Part shown: positions 52,692-61,730 of the stretch, piece after piece
Layout of the letters: every line of letters begins with the position of its first letter
Position numbering within the stretch: the stretch's first letter is position 1
Assembly: GCF_902859825.1 (NCBI RefSeq)
Contig: NZ_CADIKB010000016.1
Location: 62,001 to 126,000 of the forward strand
Direction: 5' to 3'
From: Paraburkholderia phenoliruptrix
GTDB lineage: Bacteria; Pseudomonadota; Gammaproteobacteria; Burkholderiales; Burkholderiaceae
Length of the DNA stretch: 64,000 nucleotides
Made by a program: the position numbers and the translations under genes
Notes under the pieces: model-generated
The model's input: the letters and a program-made list of their open reading frames with translations, nothing else
Database searches by the model: none
What the model was told of the DNA's origin: nothing

Positions 52692-54235
52692 GCTGCACGT
52701 CCCAACGGTGGAATGGGTTGTCCGAGCGCGGCGGCCATGATGCGTTCCTCGTCGGCCTCGGCGCGCGCAATGTCGGCACTGATGCGGCCTTCGTGCATCA
52801 CGAGCACGCGGTCAGCCATGCCGAGCACTTCGGGCAGTTCGCTCGATATCATCAGCACCGCCATGCCGTCGCGCACCAGTTCGGCGAGCGCGCTGTACAC
52901 CTCGGCTTTGGCGCCGACGTCGATGCCACGCGTGGGTTCGTCGATGATCAGCACTTTGGGGCCCGTCGCCAGCCATTTGCCCAGCACGACCTTCTGCTGA
53001 TTGCCGCCGGAGAGTGTACCCACCGGCGCATTCGGGTCGCCTGCTTTCAGACGCAGCCGCGTGCCCCACCTGTTCGCGAGCGCGGTCTCGCTGCGCGCGG
53101 TGATGAGGCCATGCTTGACGAGCCGGCCGAGCACCGTCATCGACGCATTGCGCGCGATGCTGAGCTCCAGCGCGAGTCCCTGCTGGCGCCTGTCTTCGGG
53201 CACGAGCGCGAGTCCCGCGCGTACCGCGGCGGCGGAACTGCCCGCGGACAGACGCTGGCCGCCGATCATGATTTCGCCGGCATCGAGCGGGTCGATACCG
53301 AAGATCGCACGCGCCACTTCGCTGCGGCCCGCGCCCACGAGACCCGCGAGGGCGACGATTTCCCCCTCGCGGACATCGAACGAAATGTCCTTGAACACGC
53401 CGACGCGCGTGAGGCCGCGAACGGAGAGCCGCACTTCGCCGGGCGGCCGCTCCGCTTTCGGATAGAACGTCTCCAGATCGCGGCCGACCATTTTTGCCAC
53501 GATGGCGTCGGTGGTCAGATCGGCGGTCAGGCCGTCGAACACTTTCGCGCCGTCGCGCATGATCGTGACGCGCTGCGTCAGTGCAAAGACTTCGTCGAGC
53601 CGGTGCGTGATGAAGAGAATCGCCACGTCGCGCTCGCGCAGCTTGCGCACGATCGCGAAGAGCCGCTCGACTTCCGGCAGCGACAACGCGGCGGTCGGTT
53701 CGTCCATGATCAGCACGTTCGCATTCAGCGAGAGCGCCTTCGCGATTTCGATCACCTGCTGATCCGCAATCGACAAACCGCGCACCAGTTGGTCCGCGCG
53801 CAGATCCACGCCGAGCGAGGCGAGCAGGCCGTCCACCTCGCGGCGCATCGCGTCGTATTGAATGCAGCCGATGCGGTCCACGGGCTGCCTGCCCATGAAG
53901 ATGTTCTCCGCAATCGAGAGGTCGAAGAACAGCGTCGGTTCCTGGTAGATGACCGCGAGCCCGGCATCGCGCGCTTCGGCCGGCGTCGCAAAGCGGCGCG
54001 CCATGCCGTCGACCACGAGTTCGCCGCTATCCGGCTGATGCACGCCCGCGAGAATCTTGACGAGCGTCGATTTGCCCGCGCCGTTCTCGCCGAGCAGCGC
54101 GTGCACTTCGCCGGGCCACAGCGCGAGATCGCCATCGGACAGTGCGCGCACGCGCCCGAACGATTTGCTCGCATGCCGCAATTCAAGCCTCGGCTGAGCG
54201 GTTGAGGGTGGCTGCACTGCGTGTCTCCTTCTCAT
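52688..54235 (-). CDS. rhaT: Sugar ABC importer ATPase with two ATP domains
   Basis: Double-cassette ATPase of 515 residues, RbsA/XylG/RhaT type. The first cassette has Walker A GENGAGKST and Walker B VLIMDEPTAAL. The second has the altered Walker A region GLVGAGRSE, the signature LSGGNQQKVVLGKWL and Walker B VLIIDEPTRGID. It follows the lactonase gene by 50 bases and overlaps the permease gene as ATGA. Rhamnose as substrate is inferred from the locus. Confidence 0.9.
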   Translation of the reverse strand: MRRRHAVQPPSTAQPRLELRHASKSFGRVRALSDGDLALWPGEVHALLGENGAGKSTLVKILAGVHQPDSGELVVDGMARRFATPAEARDAGLAVIYQEPTLFFDLSIAENIFMGRQPVDRIGCIQYDAMRREVDGLLASLGVDLRADQLVRGLSIADQQVIEIAKALSLNANVLIMDEPTAALSLPEVERLFAIVRKLRERDVAILFITHRLDEVFALTQRVTIMRDGAKVFDGLTADLTTDAIVAKMVGRDLETFYPKAERPPGEVRLSVRGLTRVGVFKDISFDVREGEIVALAGLVGAGRSEVARAIFGIDPLDAGEIMIGGQRLSAGSSAAAVRAGLALVPEDRRQQGLALELSIARNASMTVLGRLVKHGLITARSETALANRWGTRLRLKAGDPNAPVGTLSGGNQQKVVLGKWLATGPKVLIIDEPTRGIDVGAKAEVYSALAELVRDGMAVLMISSELPEVLGMADRVLVMHEGRISADIARAEADEERIMAAALGQPIPPLGRAA

Positions 54236-54285
54236 GCGTGGTGGGCGTCAGCGTTTTTCGGTTTGCCTCGTGCTCACGGTCTGCG

Positions 54286-55179
54286 TCAGATGCGATAGAA
54301 GCGCTCCGCGTTGCGGCAAAAGAGCGCCTCTTTTTCCGCAACGCTCGCGCCTTCGATAATCGCCGCATACGCATGCCACAAATCCGCGTAGGAGCCGAAC
54401 AAACGGTCCACGGGAAAGTTCGAGGCGAACATCGCGCGCTCGACACCGAACGCGTCGATCGTTTCGAGCACATAGGGCCGCAAGCTCTCCACCGTCCAGT
54501 GATGATCGAACATCGCAAGTCCGCTGATTTTCACGTACACGTTCTTGCAAGCGGCGAGCATGCGCAGCCCGTCGCGCCATGCGCGATAACCGGCCACGCT
54601 GTCGCGGTCCACGAACATGCCCGCATGATTGAGTGCGAAGAGCGTGTCCGCATGCGCGCGTGCAAGCGCCGCCGCCTCTTCCATTTGTGACGGATAGATC
54701 TGCAGATCGAACGACAGGTCGTGACGGCGCAGCAATGCGAAATTTTCGCGCCACTGCGGCTCGCGCATGTAGTGTCGGCCCACATAATCGAACAGCTTGT
54801 TCACGTGCACATTGAGAATCTGGCGGATGCCACGTGTGTTCGGAAACGCCGCATGCGCTTCGAGCCATGCAGGCGCGTTCGGCGCAGACAGATCGACCGC
54901 GGCGACAATGGCGTTCGGCATGCCGCGCGATTCGGCGCGATCCGCAATGGACTGCAGCCAGCGCGTTTCCTCGACGGGATCCGCGGGATCGTGATTCGCC
55001 TCCACGTGCACGAGTTTCTTCACGTCGATGCCGCCCGCTTCGCCGAGCAGGTCATCGAGCAGATAGTCGTGCTTGAGATCGCGCGCGTCGCCGACGAACG
55101 ACACGCCCGGGTTGTCGAGCCACGGATAGCAATGCGTTTTCAAATCCCACAAGTGGATATGCGAATCGACAACCTGCAT
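54286..55179 (-). CDS. Amidohydrolase-fold lactonase (L-rhamnono-1,4-lactonase type)
   Basis: TIM-barrel hydrolase of 297 residues, amidohydrolase-2 family. The metal motif HIH is in VVDSHIHLWDLKTHCYPWL near the start, followed by KKLVHVEANHDPADP, FALNHAGMF and the late FASNFPVDRL. Members hydrolyse L-fucono- and L-rhamnono-lactones. GGAGG lies before the ATG at 55179. It sits between the mutarotase gene and the sugar importer, and its substrate would be the lactone made by the dehydrogenase at 56681. Confidence 0.88.
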   Translation of the reverse strand: MQVVDSHIHLWDLKTHCYPWLDNPGVSFVGDARDLKHDYLLDDLLGEAGGIDVKKLVHVEANHDPADPVEETRWLQSIADRAESRGMPNAIVAAVDLSAPNAPAWLEAHAAFPNTRGIRQILNVHVNKLFDYVGRHYMREPQWRENFALLRRHDLSFDLQIYPSQMEEAAALARAHADTLFALNHAGMFVDRDSVAGYRAWRDGLRMLAACKNVYVKISGLAMFDHHWTVESLRPYVLETIDAFGVERAMFASNFPVDRLFGSYADLWHAYAAIIEGASVAEKEALFCRNAERFYRI

Positions 55180-55222
55180 GCAGTGCCTCCGTCGTTTCAA
55201 GCGTGCGAAGCGTGACAATCGG

Positions 55223-55546
55223 TTAGTTAAGCGAACTTAGCCGGAACACCTGTTCGAGCGGTTGTTGAAGCGGCGTGTGATCCGCGGCGGTGTGCATGAT
55301 GTCGGCCATGTAATCCCACCATTTGCGCATGACGTCGAGTTCAGGGAGCGCGTCCATCGTGTGATGTGTAGTGCGCGTGAGCACGGCGAACAGGTGGTCG
55401 GTGCCGGCATCGAAGAAGATGCGGTACTCGCGCACGCCGGCGTTGTGCAATGCATCAACCAGTTCCGGCCAGATTTGCGCATGACGGCGCTCGTATTCCT
55501 CGCGCATGCCGGGGTTGAGCACCATCCGGAAAGCGATTGTCTCCAT
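55223..55546 (-). CDS. rhaM: L-rhamnose mutarotase
   Basis: Small dimeric epimerase of 107 residues that interconverts the anomers of L-rhamnose. The catalytic His22 is in ERRHAQIWPEL, and other family residues are seen in VREYRIFFDAG, LFAVLTRT and WWDYMADIM. Length equals that of E. coli RhaM (104) within a few residues. It is first in the leftward importer operon, behind a good promoter and a LysR-type box. This gene is the best support for rhamnose, rather than fucose, as the sugar. Confidence 0.9.
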   Translation of the reverse strand: METIAFRMVLNPGMREEYERRHAQIWPELVDALHNAGVREYRIFFDAGTDHLFAVLTRTTHHTMDALPELDVMRKWWDYMADIMHTAADHTPLQQPLEQVFRLSSLN

Positions 55547-55595
55547 TGCGGCTGTCTCGTCGTTATGGCGCTTTCGCGGCGAAGCGCCTGCAAAG

Positions 55596-55625
55596 ACTAT
55601 AATTCCTGCGTCGATAGCATCTCAA
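55596..55625 (-). promoter_or_regulatory. Promoter of the rhaM-importer operon
   Basis: On the leftward strand TTGAGA (55625-55620) and TATAGT (55601-55596) are 18 bases apart. Transcription would begin near 55588, about 40 bases before the rhaM start. A TATAAT at 55598-55603 on the other strand may serve the LysR gene. The LysR-type box overlaps the -35 element. Confidence 0.5.
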
Positions 55626-55641
55626 TCCGTGTTTGGGATTG
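55623..55641 (+). promoter_or_regulatory. LysR-type box between rhaM and its regulator gene
   Basis: CAATCC-N7-GGATTG is a perfect inverted repeat with the T-N11-A signature (T 55626, A 55638). It is 32-50 bases before the LysR start and touches the -35 element of the leftward promoter. A related sequence lies upstream of the other rhamnose operon at 61015. Confidence 0.6.
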
Positions 55642-55672
55642 GGCGATCCACAAACCGAATCGCACCGGCACC

Positions 55673-56665
55673 ATGAGCCCACTCTCAGCAACCGTCGCAC
55701 TCGTCAATCGGCTCAAGTTCAAACACCTCGCGCTGCTCGTCGCGCTCGACGACGCACGCAATCTCCATCAGGCCGCCGAAGCCGTCAACGTCGCGCAGCC
55801 GAGCGCGAGCCGCATGCTCGGCGACATCGAGGAAGCGTTCGGCTTTCTGCTGTTCGAGCGCAACGCGCGCGGCATGACGCCCACGCCGCTTGGCGTCGTC
55901 ACGCTGGCCTATGCACGGCGAGCACTCGCCGAACTCACGCGTTTCGCCGAAGACCTGGAGGTCAAGCGCCGCGGCGGTCACGGTCAATTGACGGTCGGCG
56001 CGATCATGGGTGCCGCGCCCGATCTGCTGGCCATGGCCGTCGCGGCGCTGAAGACCGATAGTCCGCTGCTGAACGTGCGCATACTCGGCGAAACCAGCGA
56101 CCAGGTGGTGCAGTTGCTGCATCGCCGCGAAGTCGATCTCGCGCTTGGGCGCCTGACCAGCCCCTTGCAGCACAACGATTTCAGTTTCGAGCCGCTCGCG
56201 CGCGAGACCTTGCTGCTCGTGGTGCGCTCGGTGCATCCGCTCGCGAGCCGCGCGCGCATCACGTTGCGCGAACTGATCGACTGGCCATGGGTGGCGCAGC
56301 CCGTGACCAGCCCGGCGCGTGTGCTGTTCGAGGAAGAGCTCGCGCGTGCGGGGCTCGCCACGCCGGTCAATCTCACCGAATGCGCGTCGATCTTCGCGAC
56401 GCTGCAGTTGCTCGAAAACTATGACGCGGTGGCGATGCTGCCGGAGTCGGTGGTGCGCGATCACGTGCGCGGCAAGCTGCTCGTCGCCCTGCCCCTCGAA
56501 ATCGGCAAGAGCCTCGCGGGTTTCGGCATTCTCACGCGCAAGGAAGAACCCCTCGGGGAGCCGGCGCTGCGCTTCATCGAACTGCTGCGCGGTTTCTCGC
56601 GGCGTCTCGCGCGCGACGATGCCGCGTCCCGCGAAGTCGCGAACACTTCCGCGCCGGTTAGCTGA
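55673..56665 (+). CDS. LysR-family regulator of the rhamnose locus
   Basis: Regulator of 330 residues. The helix-turn-helix region is HLALLVALDDARNLHQAAEAVNVAQPSASRML, seen as NLHQAAEAVNVAQPSASRML, and the effector domain follows (GQLTVGAIMGAAPDLL, VDLALGRLTSP). GbpR-like regulators of sugar-acid use have this look. The ATG at 55673 was chosen; a longer frame from 55262 crosses rhaM and is unlikely. It is divergent from the rhaM operon and convergent with the dehydrogenase gene, placing it between the two arms of the locus. Confidence 0.87.
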   Translation: MSPLSATVALVNRLKFKHLALLVALDDARNLHQAAEAVNVAQPSASRMLGDIEEAFGFLLFERNARGMTPTPLGVVTLAYARRALAELTRFAEDLEVKRRGGHGQLTVGAIMGAAPDLLAMAVAALKTDSPLLNVRILGETSDQVVQLLHRREVDLALGRLTSPLQHNDFSFEPLARETLLLVVRSVHPLASRARITLRELIDWPWVAQPVTSPARVLFEEELARAGLATPVNLTECASIFATLQLLENYDAVAMLPESVVRDHVRGKLLVALPLEIGKSLAGFGILTRKEEPLGEPALRFIELLRGFSRRLARDDAASREVANTSAPVS

Positions 56666-56680
56666 AGTCGGCATCGCGCG

Positions 56681-57463
56681 TCATTGCAGATTGACGAACA
56701 GGCCACCGTCGACGAGCAACGCCGCGCCCGTCACATAGCGCGCACGGTCGGACGCGAGAAACACCACGCATTCGGCAACGTCCTCAGCGCGGCCGAGGCG
56801 CCCGAGCGGAATGCGCTTTTCGAAGTAGGCTTTCTTCGCTTCGTCGGCGAGATCTTCGGCGTTCAGGTCCGTCGCGATCGTGCCCGGCATGACCGAATTG
56901 CAGCGGATGCCGTACGGCCCCAATGCGACCGCGCACGATTGCATCAGCGAATGAACGCCCGCTTTGGTCGGCGTGTAGTGCGTCTGCATGCCGCCGCCCA
57001 CCAAAGCGCTGATCGAACTCGTCGCGACAATGGCGCCGCCCGTGCCTTGCGCTTTCATTTGCTGCGCAGCGGCTTGCGTGACGTAGAACGCGCCGTTCAG
57101 ATTCACTGCGACTGTCGATTCGAGCACGTCCGCAGGCATGTCGAGAAACGCGTGGAACGGACAGATGCCGGCGTTGCTTGCCAGCACGTCGACCTTGCCG
57201 AATGCTTCAACGGTCCGCTGCACCAGCTGTTGCCCGGTTTCGCGCGCGGCCACGTTGCCTTCTATCGAAATGACGCGCCGCCCGAGTGCCTCGATCTCTT
57301 CGACCACTTCGGCGACGGCGGAACGGCGCCCATACGATGCGTCGTTATCGCCCCAGTAGTTGATTGCGACGTCGGCGCCTTCCGTTGCGCACGCAACGGC
57401 TATGGCGCGCCCGATGCCGCGCGAGCCGCCGGTGACGATCACCACCTTGTCCTTGAGCAGCAC
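56681..57463 (-). CDS. Short-chain dehydrogenase, probable L-rhamnose 1-dehydrogenase
   Basis: NAD(P)-dependent SDR of 260 residues. The cofactor loop is VTGGSRGIGRAIA, and the catalytic Ser-Tyr-Lys are in TSSISALVGGG and HYTPTKAG. The C-terminal YVTGAALLVDGG is typical. The start is a GTG at 57463 with AAGGAG seven bases upstream. It follows the rhamnonate dehydratase gene by 51 bases. Oxidation of L-rhamnose to its 1,4- or 1,5-lactone is the missing first step of the pathway encoded here, so this is the natural candidate; the sequence alone cannot prove the substrate. Confidence 0.82.
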   Translation of the reverse strand: MLLKDKVVIVTGGSRGIGRAIAVACATEGADVAINYWGDNDASYGRRSAVAEVVEEIEALGRRVISIEGNVAARETGQQLVQRTVEAFGKVDVLASNAGICPFHAFLDMPADVLESTVAVNLNGAFYVTQAAAQQMKAQGTGGAIVATSSISALVGGGMQTHYTPTKAGVHSLMQSCAVALGPYGIRCNSVMPGTIATDLNAEDLADEAKKAYFEKRIPLGRLGRAEDVAECVVFLASDRARYVTGAALLVDGGLFVNLQ

Positions 57464-57514
57464 GAAAATTCTCCTTTCAGTAGACCCGCAACACAGCCGC
57501 ATGTGCGGCATGGG

Positions 57515-58693
57515 TCAACGCGGATAAGGCCGCACCAGCGCGCATTCCGGATTGAGCCGCACGCCGAAGCCCGGCGTGTCCGGCACCTTCATGCGTCCAT
57601 TCACAGGTACCGGTTCGTCGAGCAGCAGCGGCGTGAACATCGGCACGACCTCGTCGGCTTTGGGCGCCATCATGAGGAACTCGGAGAACGGCGAGTTATG
57701 ACGCGTGACGACGAAGTGATAGCTGTACACCGAGGAGCCGTGCGGCACGACCATCACGTTATGCGCATCCGCGAGCGCCGAAATCTTGATGAGCTCCGTG
57801 ATGCCGCCGCACCAGCCCACATCCGGTTGAATCAGATCGCAGCACTGCATCTCGAGCAGCATGCGAAAACCCCAACGCGTCGCCTCATGTTCGCCCGTGG
57901 ACACCATCATGCCGCGCGGCACGTTGCGGCGCAGTTCGGCGTAACCCCAGTAGTCGTCGGGCGGCAGGCACTCTTCGATCCATTTGAGCCCGTATTGGTG
58001 CGCGGCTTGCGCGAGGCGTGTTGCATACGGCACGTCGAGACTCATCCAGCAGTCGTACATCAGCCAGAAATCGTCGCCGACGCGGCTGCGCATGTCGGCC
58101 AGTTTCTCGAGGTTGAGCTTGAGTCCCGCTTCGCCTTCTGCCGGACCATGCTGCAAAGGCAATTTTCCGCCGATAAAGCCCATCTCCTTCGCGAGGTCCG
58201 GACGCGCGCCGGTCGCGTAGAACACGAGCTCGTCGCGCACGGGGCCGCCCAATAGCTGATACACCGGCTCCTTGCGCACCTTCGCGAGCAGATCCCACAA
58301 AGCGAGGTCGACGCCCGAAATCGTATTGAGCACCACGCCCTTGCGCCCGTAATAAAGCGTGGAGTAGTACATCTGATCCCACATCTTTTCGATGTCGGTC
58401 ACGAGCTGGCCTTCGAGAAAACGCGCCAGATGTTTTTCGACGATGAACGCGCCGATCTCGCCGCCCGTCGTCACCGCGAAGCCGACGGTGCCGTCGCTCG
58501 CCTCGATTTCGACGACGAGCGTGCCCAGCACATTGATGCCGAACGACTGCCGGCTCTGGCGATACTCGGGGTAACGCGCCATCGGCGTCGAGATGTGATC
58601 GTCGATCCAGTGTCCGCCGGGTTGGTCGTGATAGTCCGCTCCGCCGCCGCGGACGATGAAGGCACGCACGTGCCGGATAGTGGGCATGGCCAT
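57515..58693 (-). CDS. rhmD: L-rhamnonate dehydratase
   Basis: Enolase-superfamily dehydratase of 392 residues that makes 2-keto-3-deoxy-L-rhamnonate. It follows the E. coli RhmD sequence closely: YHDQ and HWIDDHISTPM, QSRQSFGINVLGTLVVEIEA, FYATGARPDLAKEMGFIGGK. Metal ligands are expected in YDCWMS, EECLPP and TGEHEA, and the catalytic His is in VPHGSSVYSYHF. The C-terminal NECALVRPY also matches. This is the most specific gene of the locus. It lies 46 bases after an MFS transporter gene in the same direction. Confidence 0.93.
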   Translation of the reverse strand: MAMPTIRHVRAFIVRGGGADYHDQPGGHWIDDHISTPMARYPEYRQSRQSFGINVLGTLVVEIEASDGTVGFAVTTGGEIGAFIVEKHLARFLEGQLVTDIEKMWDQMYYSTLYYGRKGVVLNTISGVDLALWDLLAKVRKEPVYQLLGGPVRDELVFYATGARPDLAKEMGFIGGKLPLQHGPAEGEAGLKLNLEKLADMRSRVGDDFWLMYDCWMSLDVPYATRLAQAAHQYGLKWIEECLPPDDYWGYAELRRNVPRGMMVSTGEHEATRWGFRMLLEMQCCDLIQPDVGWCGGITELIKISALADAHNVMVVPHGSSVYSYHFVVTRHNSPFSEFLMMAPKADEVVPMFTPLLLDEPVPVNGRMKVPDTPGFGVRLNPECALVRPYPR

Positions 58694-58739
58694 GAGAGAG
58701 GCTCCGTGATGGACGTCGAACGTGTCGCCGGCAGTGCGC

Positions 58740-60068
58740 CTAGCGGGCGCGATGCAGCAAATCGTGAATTGAGCCGGGGGCTTTCGCGCCGTCGCCGCGC
58801 AACAGCGTGCCGATCAACAGCGCGGCGAGCAGACTGGAGGCGCCGAGCACGATCAGTCCCGCCGATGTCGAAGAAAACGCGCGCTCCGCAGCAGTGCGCA
58901 AACTCGGCGCGATGAAACCGCCCAGACTGCCGAGCGAATTGATCAGCGCGATGCCGCCCGCAGCGGCCGCACCGGTCAGCAAACGCGTCGGGAAGGTCCA
59001 GAAAAGCGGCTGTGCAGCAATGAAACCGCTTGCGGCGCAACACAGCGCGATGAGCCCGATGGCCGGACTGTGCGCGAGTCCCGACACAGCAATGCCGAGC
59101 CCCGCGACGACCAGCAGCGCGGACGCCCAGCGGCGGTGCGCGCCCGTTCGGTCGGCGCGGCGCGGCACATACCAGGTGACCGCGAGCGCGCAGATCCACG
59201 GCAAGGCGGCGACGAGCCCGACGTGAAAGCCCACCGTCGTACCAAGCAAGGCGGCGACCTGTTGCGGCAGATAGAAGATCACGCCATACACGCTCATCTG
59301 GATCAGCAGATAGATCAACGAGAGCAACAGCACGCGCCGGTCCACCAGCGCGGCGAGAATGCGATGCGGTCCATGCGCCGAGGCGGCGCGCGCGTCGTCG
59401 TCGAGTGCGGCGCGCAGCGTCGTTCGTTCCTGCGCCGCGAGCCAGCGCGCGTCTTCGGGACGATTGTCGAGATACCAGAACGCCCATACGCCGACGAGGG
59501 AGGCGAGCACGCCTTCGACCAGAAAGAGCCACTGCCAGCCGGCCAATCCCAGCGCACCATTCAACTCAAGGAGCGAGCCCGACAGCGGACTGCCGAAAAT
59601 GAACGCCAGCGGCGCGCCGAAATAGAACATGCCGACGGCGCGGGCACGCGCACGCTGAGGGAACCAGTGCGTGAGGTAATAGATAACGCCGGGAAAAAAT
59701 CCGGCTTCGGCGACACCGAGCAAAAAGCGCAGCGTGTAGAACGTCGTTGCCGTGTGCGCGAGACTCATCGCCGCCGACACGAGCCCCCACGTCACCATGA
59801 TGCGGCACATCCACGCTCGCGCGCCGACGCGATGCAACAGCAAATTGCTTGGCACCTCGAACAATGCATAGCCGACGAAGAAAACGCCCGCGCCGAACGC
59901 AAATGCCGCGGTCGACAGACCCGTGTCGTGCTGCAGCGCTTTCTGCGCGAAGCCGATGTTCGCGCGGTCGAGAAATGCCAGCACATACATCAAAAGCAGG
60001 AATGGCAACAGCCGGCGCATTACCTTGCTGTTGATCGCTTCGAGCGAAGCACTCGCATGCGGGTCCAT
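58740..60068 (-). CDS. MFS transporter, anion:cation symporter family (RhmT-like)
   Basis: Membrane transporter of 442 residues with about 12 hydrophobic segments. ACS-family signs are LLMYVLAFLDRANIGFA in helix 1, VPSNLLLHRVGARAW and GVAEAGFFPGVIYYLTHWFP. In E. coli, rhmT next to rhmD is of the same family and is thought to carry L-rhamnonate. AAGGAG lies before the ATG at 60068; a longer frame from 60158 is less likely. It is in one operon with the dehydratase and two dehydrogenases. Uptake of rhamnonate is inferred. Confidence 0.88.
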   Translation of the reverse strand: MDPHASASLEAINSKVMRRLLPFLLLMYVLAFLDRANIGFAQKALQHDTGLSTAAFAFGAGVFFVGYALFEVPSNLLLHRVGARAWMCRIMVTWGLVSAAMSLAHTATTFYTLRFLLGVAEAGFFPGVIYYLTHWFPQRARARAVGMFYFGAPLAFIFGSPLSGSLLELNGALGLAGWQWLFLVEGVLASLVGVWAFWYLDNRPEDARWLAAQERTTLRAALDDDARAASAHGPHRILAALVDRRVLLLSLIYLLIQMSVYGVIFYLPQQVAALLGTTVGFHVGLVAALPWICALAVTWYVPRRADRTGAHRRWASALLVVAGLGIAVSGLAHSPAIGLIALCCAASGFIAAQPLFWTFPTRLLTGAAAAGGIALINSLGSLGGFIAPSLRTAAERAFSSTSAGLIVLGASSLLAALLIGTLLRGDGAKAPGSIHDLLHRAR

Positions 60069-60192
60069 GTCGTCTCCTTCGCGCAGTCCGCTGGGCGGCT
60101 TCGCGGTTCTCGTGTGAAGTGCGGCTTGCCGGCTTCGCGTAGCGGCGTGCCTTGTCACGCCGCTACGCGTCTTGACTCGCGCGCGGCCTGGC

Positions 60193-60945
60193 TCAATAAG
60201 TGGCGCGGCCGCCCGACAAGTCGAATACCGAACCGGTACTGAATGCGCAGTCCTCGGAGGCGAGCCAGAGAATCAGCGAGGCCGCTTCTTCCGGCAGCAG
60301 GAAGCGGTTCATCGGAATCTTCGAGAGCATGTAGTCGATGTGCTGCTGCGACATCGAATCGAAGATTTCCGTTTTGGCGGCCGCGGGCGTGACCGCGTTG
60401 ACGAGAATGTTCTTCGTCGCGAGTTCCTTGCCTAGCGATTTCGTGAGGCCGATGAGCCCGGCCTTCGACGCGCTGTAGTGCGAGGCGTTCGGATTGCCCT
60501 CCTTGCCGGCCACCGACGCGATATTGACGATGCGCCCATAGCCCTGCTTCAGCATCTGCGGGACGACCGCGCGGCACGTGAGATACGGTCCGATCAGATT
60601 GACGTCGATGACGCGGCGCCAGACCTCCGGCCCCAGCTCCCACGTGGTGCCGTTGCCGCCGGTGATGCCCGCGGAGTTAATCAGCACGTCGATTGCACCG
60701 TGGTCGAGCACAGTCTGCGAGACGGCATGGGCGACGGCCGCTTCCTGCGTGAGTTCGACGGTGACCGCCGTCACTTTGCCGAGTTCGGCAAGCTCGCGCT
60801 GGCTGCGGGCGAGGCGCTCCGCGTCGATGTCCCAGAGCGCGACCGACGCGCCCGAGCTGAGCGCCCGCTGAGCGACTGCGTAGCCGATGCCGCGCGCGCC
60901 GCCGGTAATGGCGACCACGCGTCCTTCCAGGTCGATTCGGTTCAT
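60193..60945 (-). CDS. Short-chain dehydrogenase, probable 2-keto-3-deoxy-L-rhamnonate dehydrogenase
   Basis: NAD-dependent SDR of 250 residues. The nucleotide loop is ITGGARGIGYAVA, and the catalytic residues are in NIASVAGKEG and HYSASKAGL. In Sphingomonas an SDR of this type (LRA5) oxidises the dehydratase product to the 2,4-diketo acid. It is the first gene of the leftward operon and lies 124 bases before the MFS gene. The diketo-acid hydrolase expected next is not found in the window. Substrate assignment is by context. Confidence 0.83.
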   Translation of the reverse strand: MNRIDLEGRVVAITGGARGIGYAVAQRALSSGASVALWDIDAERLARSQRELAELGKVTAVTVELTQEAAVAHAVSQTVLDHGAIDVLINSAGITGGNGTTWELGPEVWRRVIDVNLIGPYLTCRAVVPQMLKQGYGRIVNIASVAGKEGNPNASHYSASKAGLIGLTKSLGKELATKNILVNAVTPAAAKTEIFDSMSQQHIDYMLSKIPMNRFLLPEEAASLILWLASEDCAFSTGSVFDLSGGRATY

Positions 60946-61014
60946 TCGTGTCTCCAGCGTCGGTGTTGTCGTATCTGGGCTTCACGCCAATATACGGGCC
61001 GCGCGATGCCGCAA

Positions 61015-61032
61015 CAATCCGAGAATCGGAAA
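61015..61032 (-). promoter_or_regulatory. Second LysR-type box, upstream of the rhamnonate operon
   Basis: AATCCGAGAATCGGA contains T-N11-A (T 61018, A 61030) and the inner palindrome TCCGA-N3-TCGGA. With the site at 55623 it shares CAATCCG and the GGA half. It lies 70 bases before the start of the dehydrogenase at 60945. Control of both arms of the locus by the LysR protein at 55673 is inferred from this. Confidence 0.4.
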
Positions 61033-61183
61033 GGTCGATAACAAAAGCGGATCGCGCGACGTGGAGCGCGGGGAGACATCGGATGGCAGGAAAACAGAGG
61101 GATTACCGCTCGCGGCGAGGGTGTGACTCACTAGCCGTTATGCAGGGCGAGGCCGGACGCGGCCGCGCTTGCGCGACGCGAGC

Positions 61184-61528
61184 TCAAAGCGCGTCCTGAC
61201 ACAGAGCCTTCATGCGCTGAACCATCGTGCTGGCTTCGTTCAGCTCCATTTCGCTCGTAAAGAGCGCCTGCACGTTCGACAGGCGCACAGCCACGCCCGC
61301 ATTCATCAGATCCTGGCTGGCGATCTTCAACGCAAGCTGACCGATTTGCACGCGTTCCAGCCAATGCATGGGCATGCTGTTTCTGGCGAGCCACTGGCGG
61401 CAGCACTGGACGACGTGATCCACACGCCACTCCGCGCTGAGCGCATAGGACGCCGCAGCGATGGCCACGAGAAAGCACAGCAGTTCGGCGCGCGCGGCTG
61501 AGGGCAGTTTGGGGTCGTTTTTTTTCAT
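61184..61528 (-). CDS. Hypothetical protein
   Basis: A 114-residue frame that I do not recognise. It has a moderately hydrophobic stretch near the start (RAELLCFLVAIAAASYALSA), followed by a helical, Met- and Leu-rich region, four Cys and no known motif. The composition (balanced charges, several Asn, Met and Gln) is more protein-like than the random frames around it. The upstream signal is weak (AAGCGA). It stands alone between the rhamnonate operon and a LysR gene, with 202 bases of featureless sequence after its start. Confidence 0.55.
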   Translation of the reverse strand: MKKNDPKLPSAARAELLCFLVAIAAASYALSAEWRVDHVVQCCRQWLARNSMPMHWLERVQIGQLALKIASQDLMNAGVAVRLSNVQALFTSEMELNEASTMVQRMKALCQDAL

Positions 61529-61730
61529 TCGCTTGTAGGTTGACGGGGTTTTTCACGGGGCGCCGGCGGGTGGCCGCGCTTCAGGCGGTTTAGCCGGCAA
61601 CTGACGCGCACCGCATCGACATGCGCCCGTTCCGTCCGACAAACAGCCTGCCTCGGAGTTCAACGAGTCGCGCAGCTCACGGCCTCTGGGACGCCCTGAT
61701 GTGATCGCGCCCCGGCCGCGAAGCACTGTC

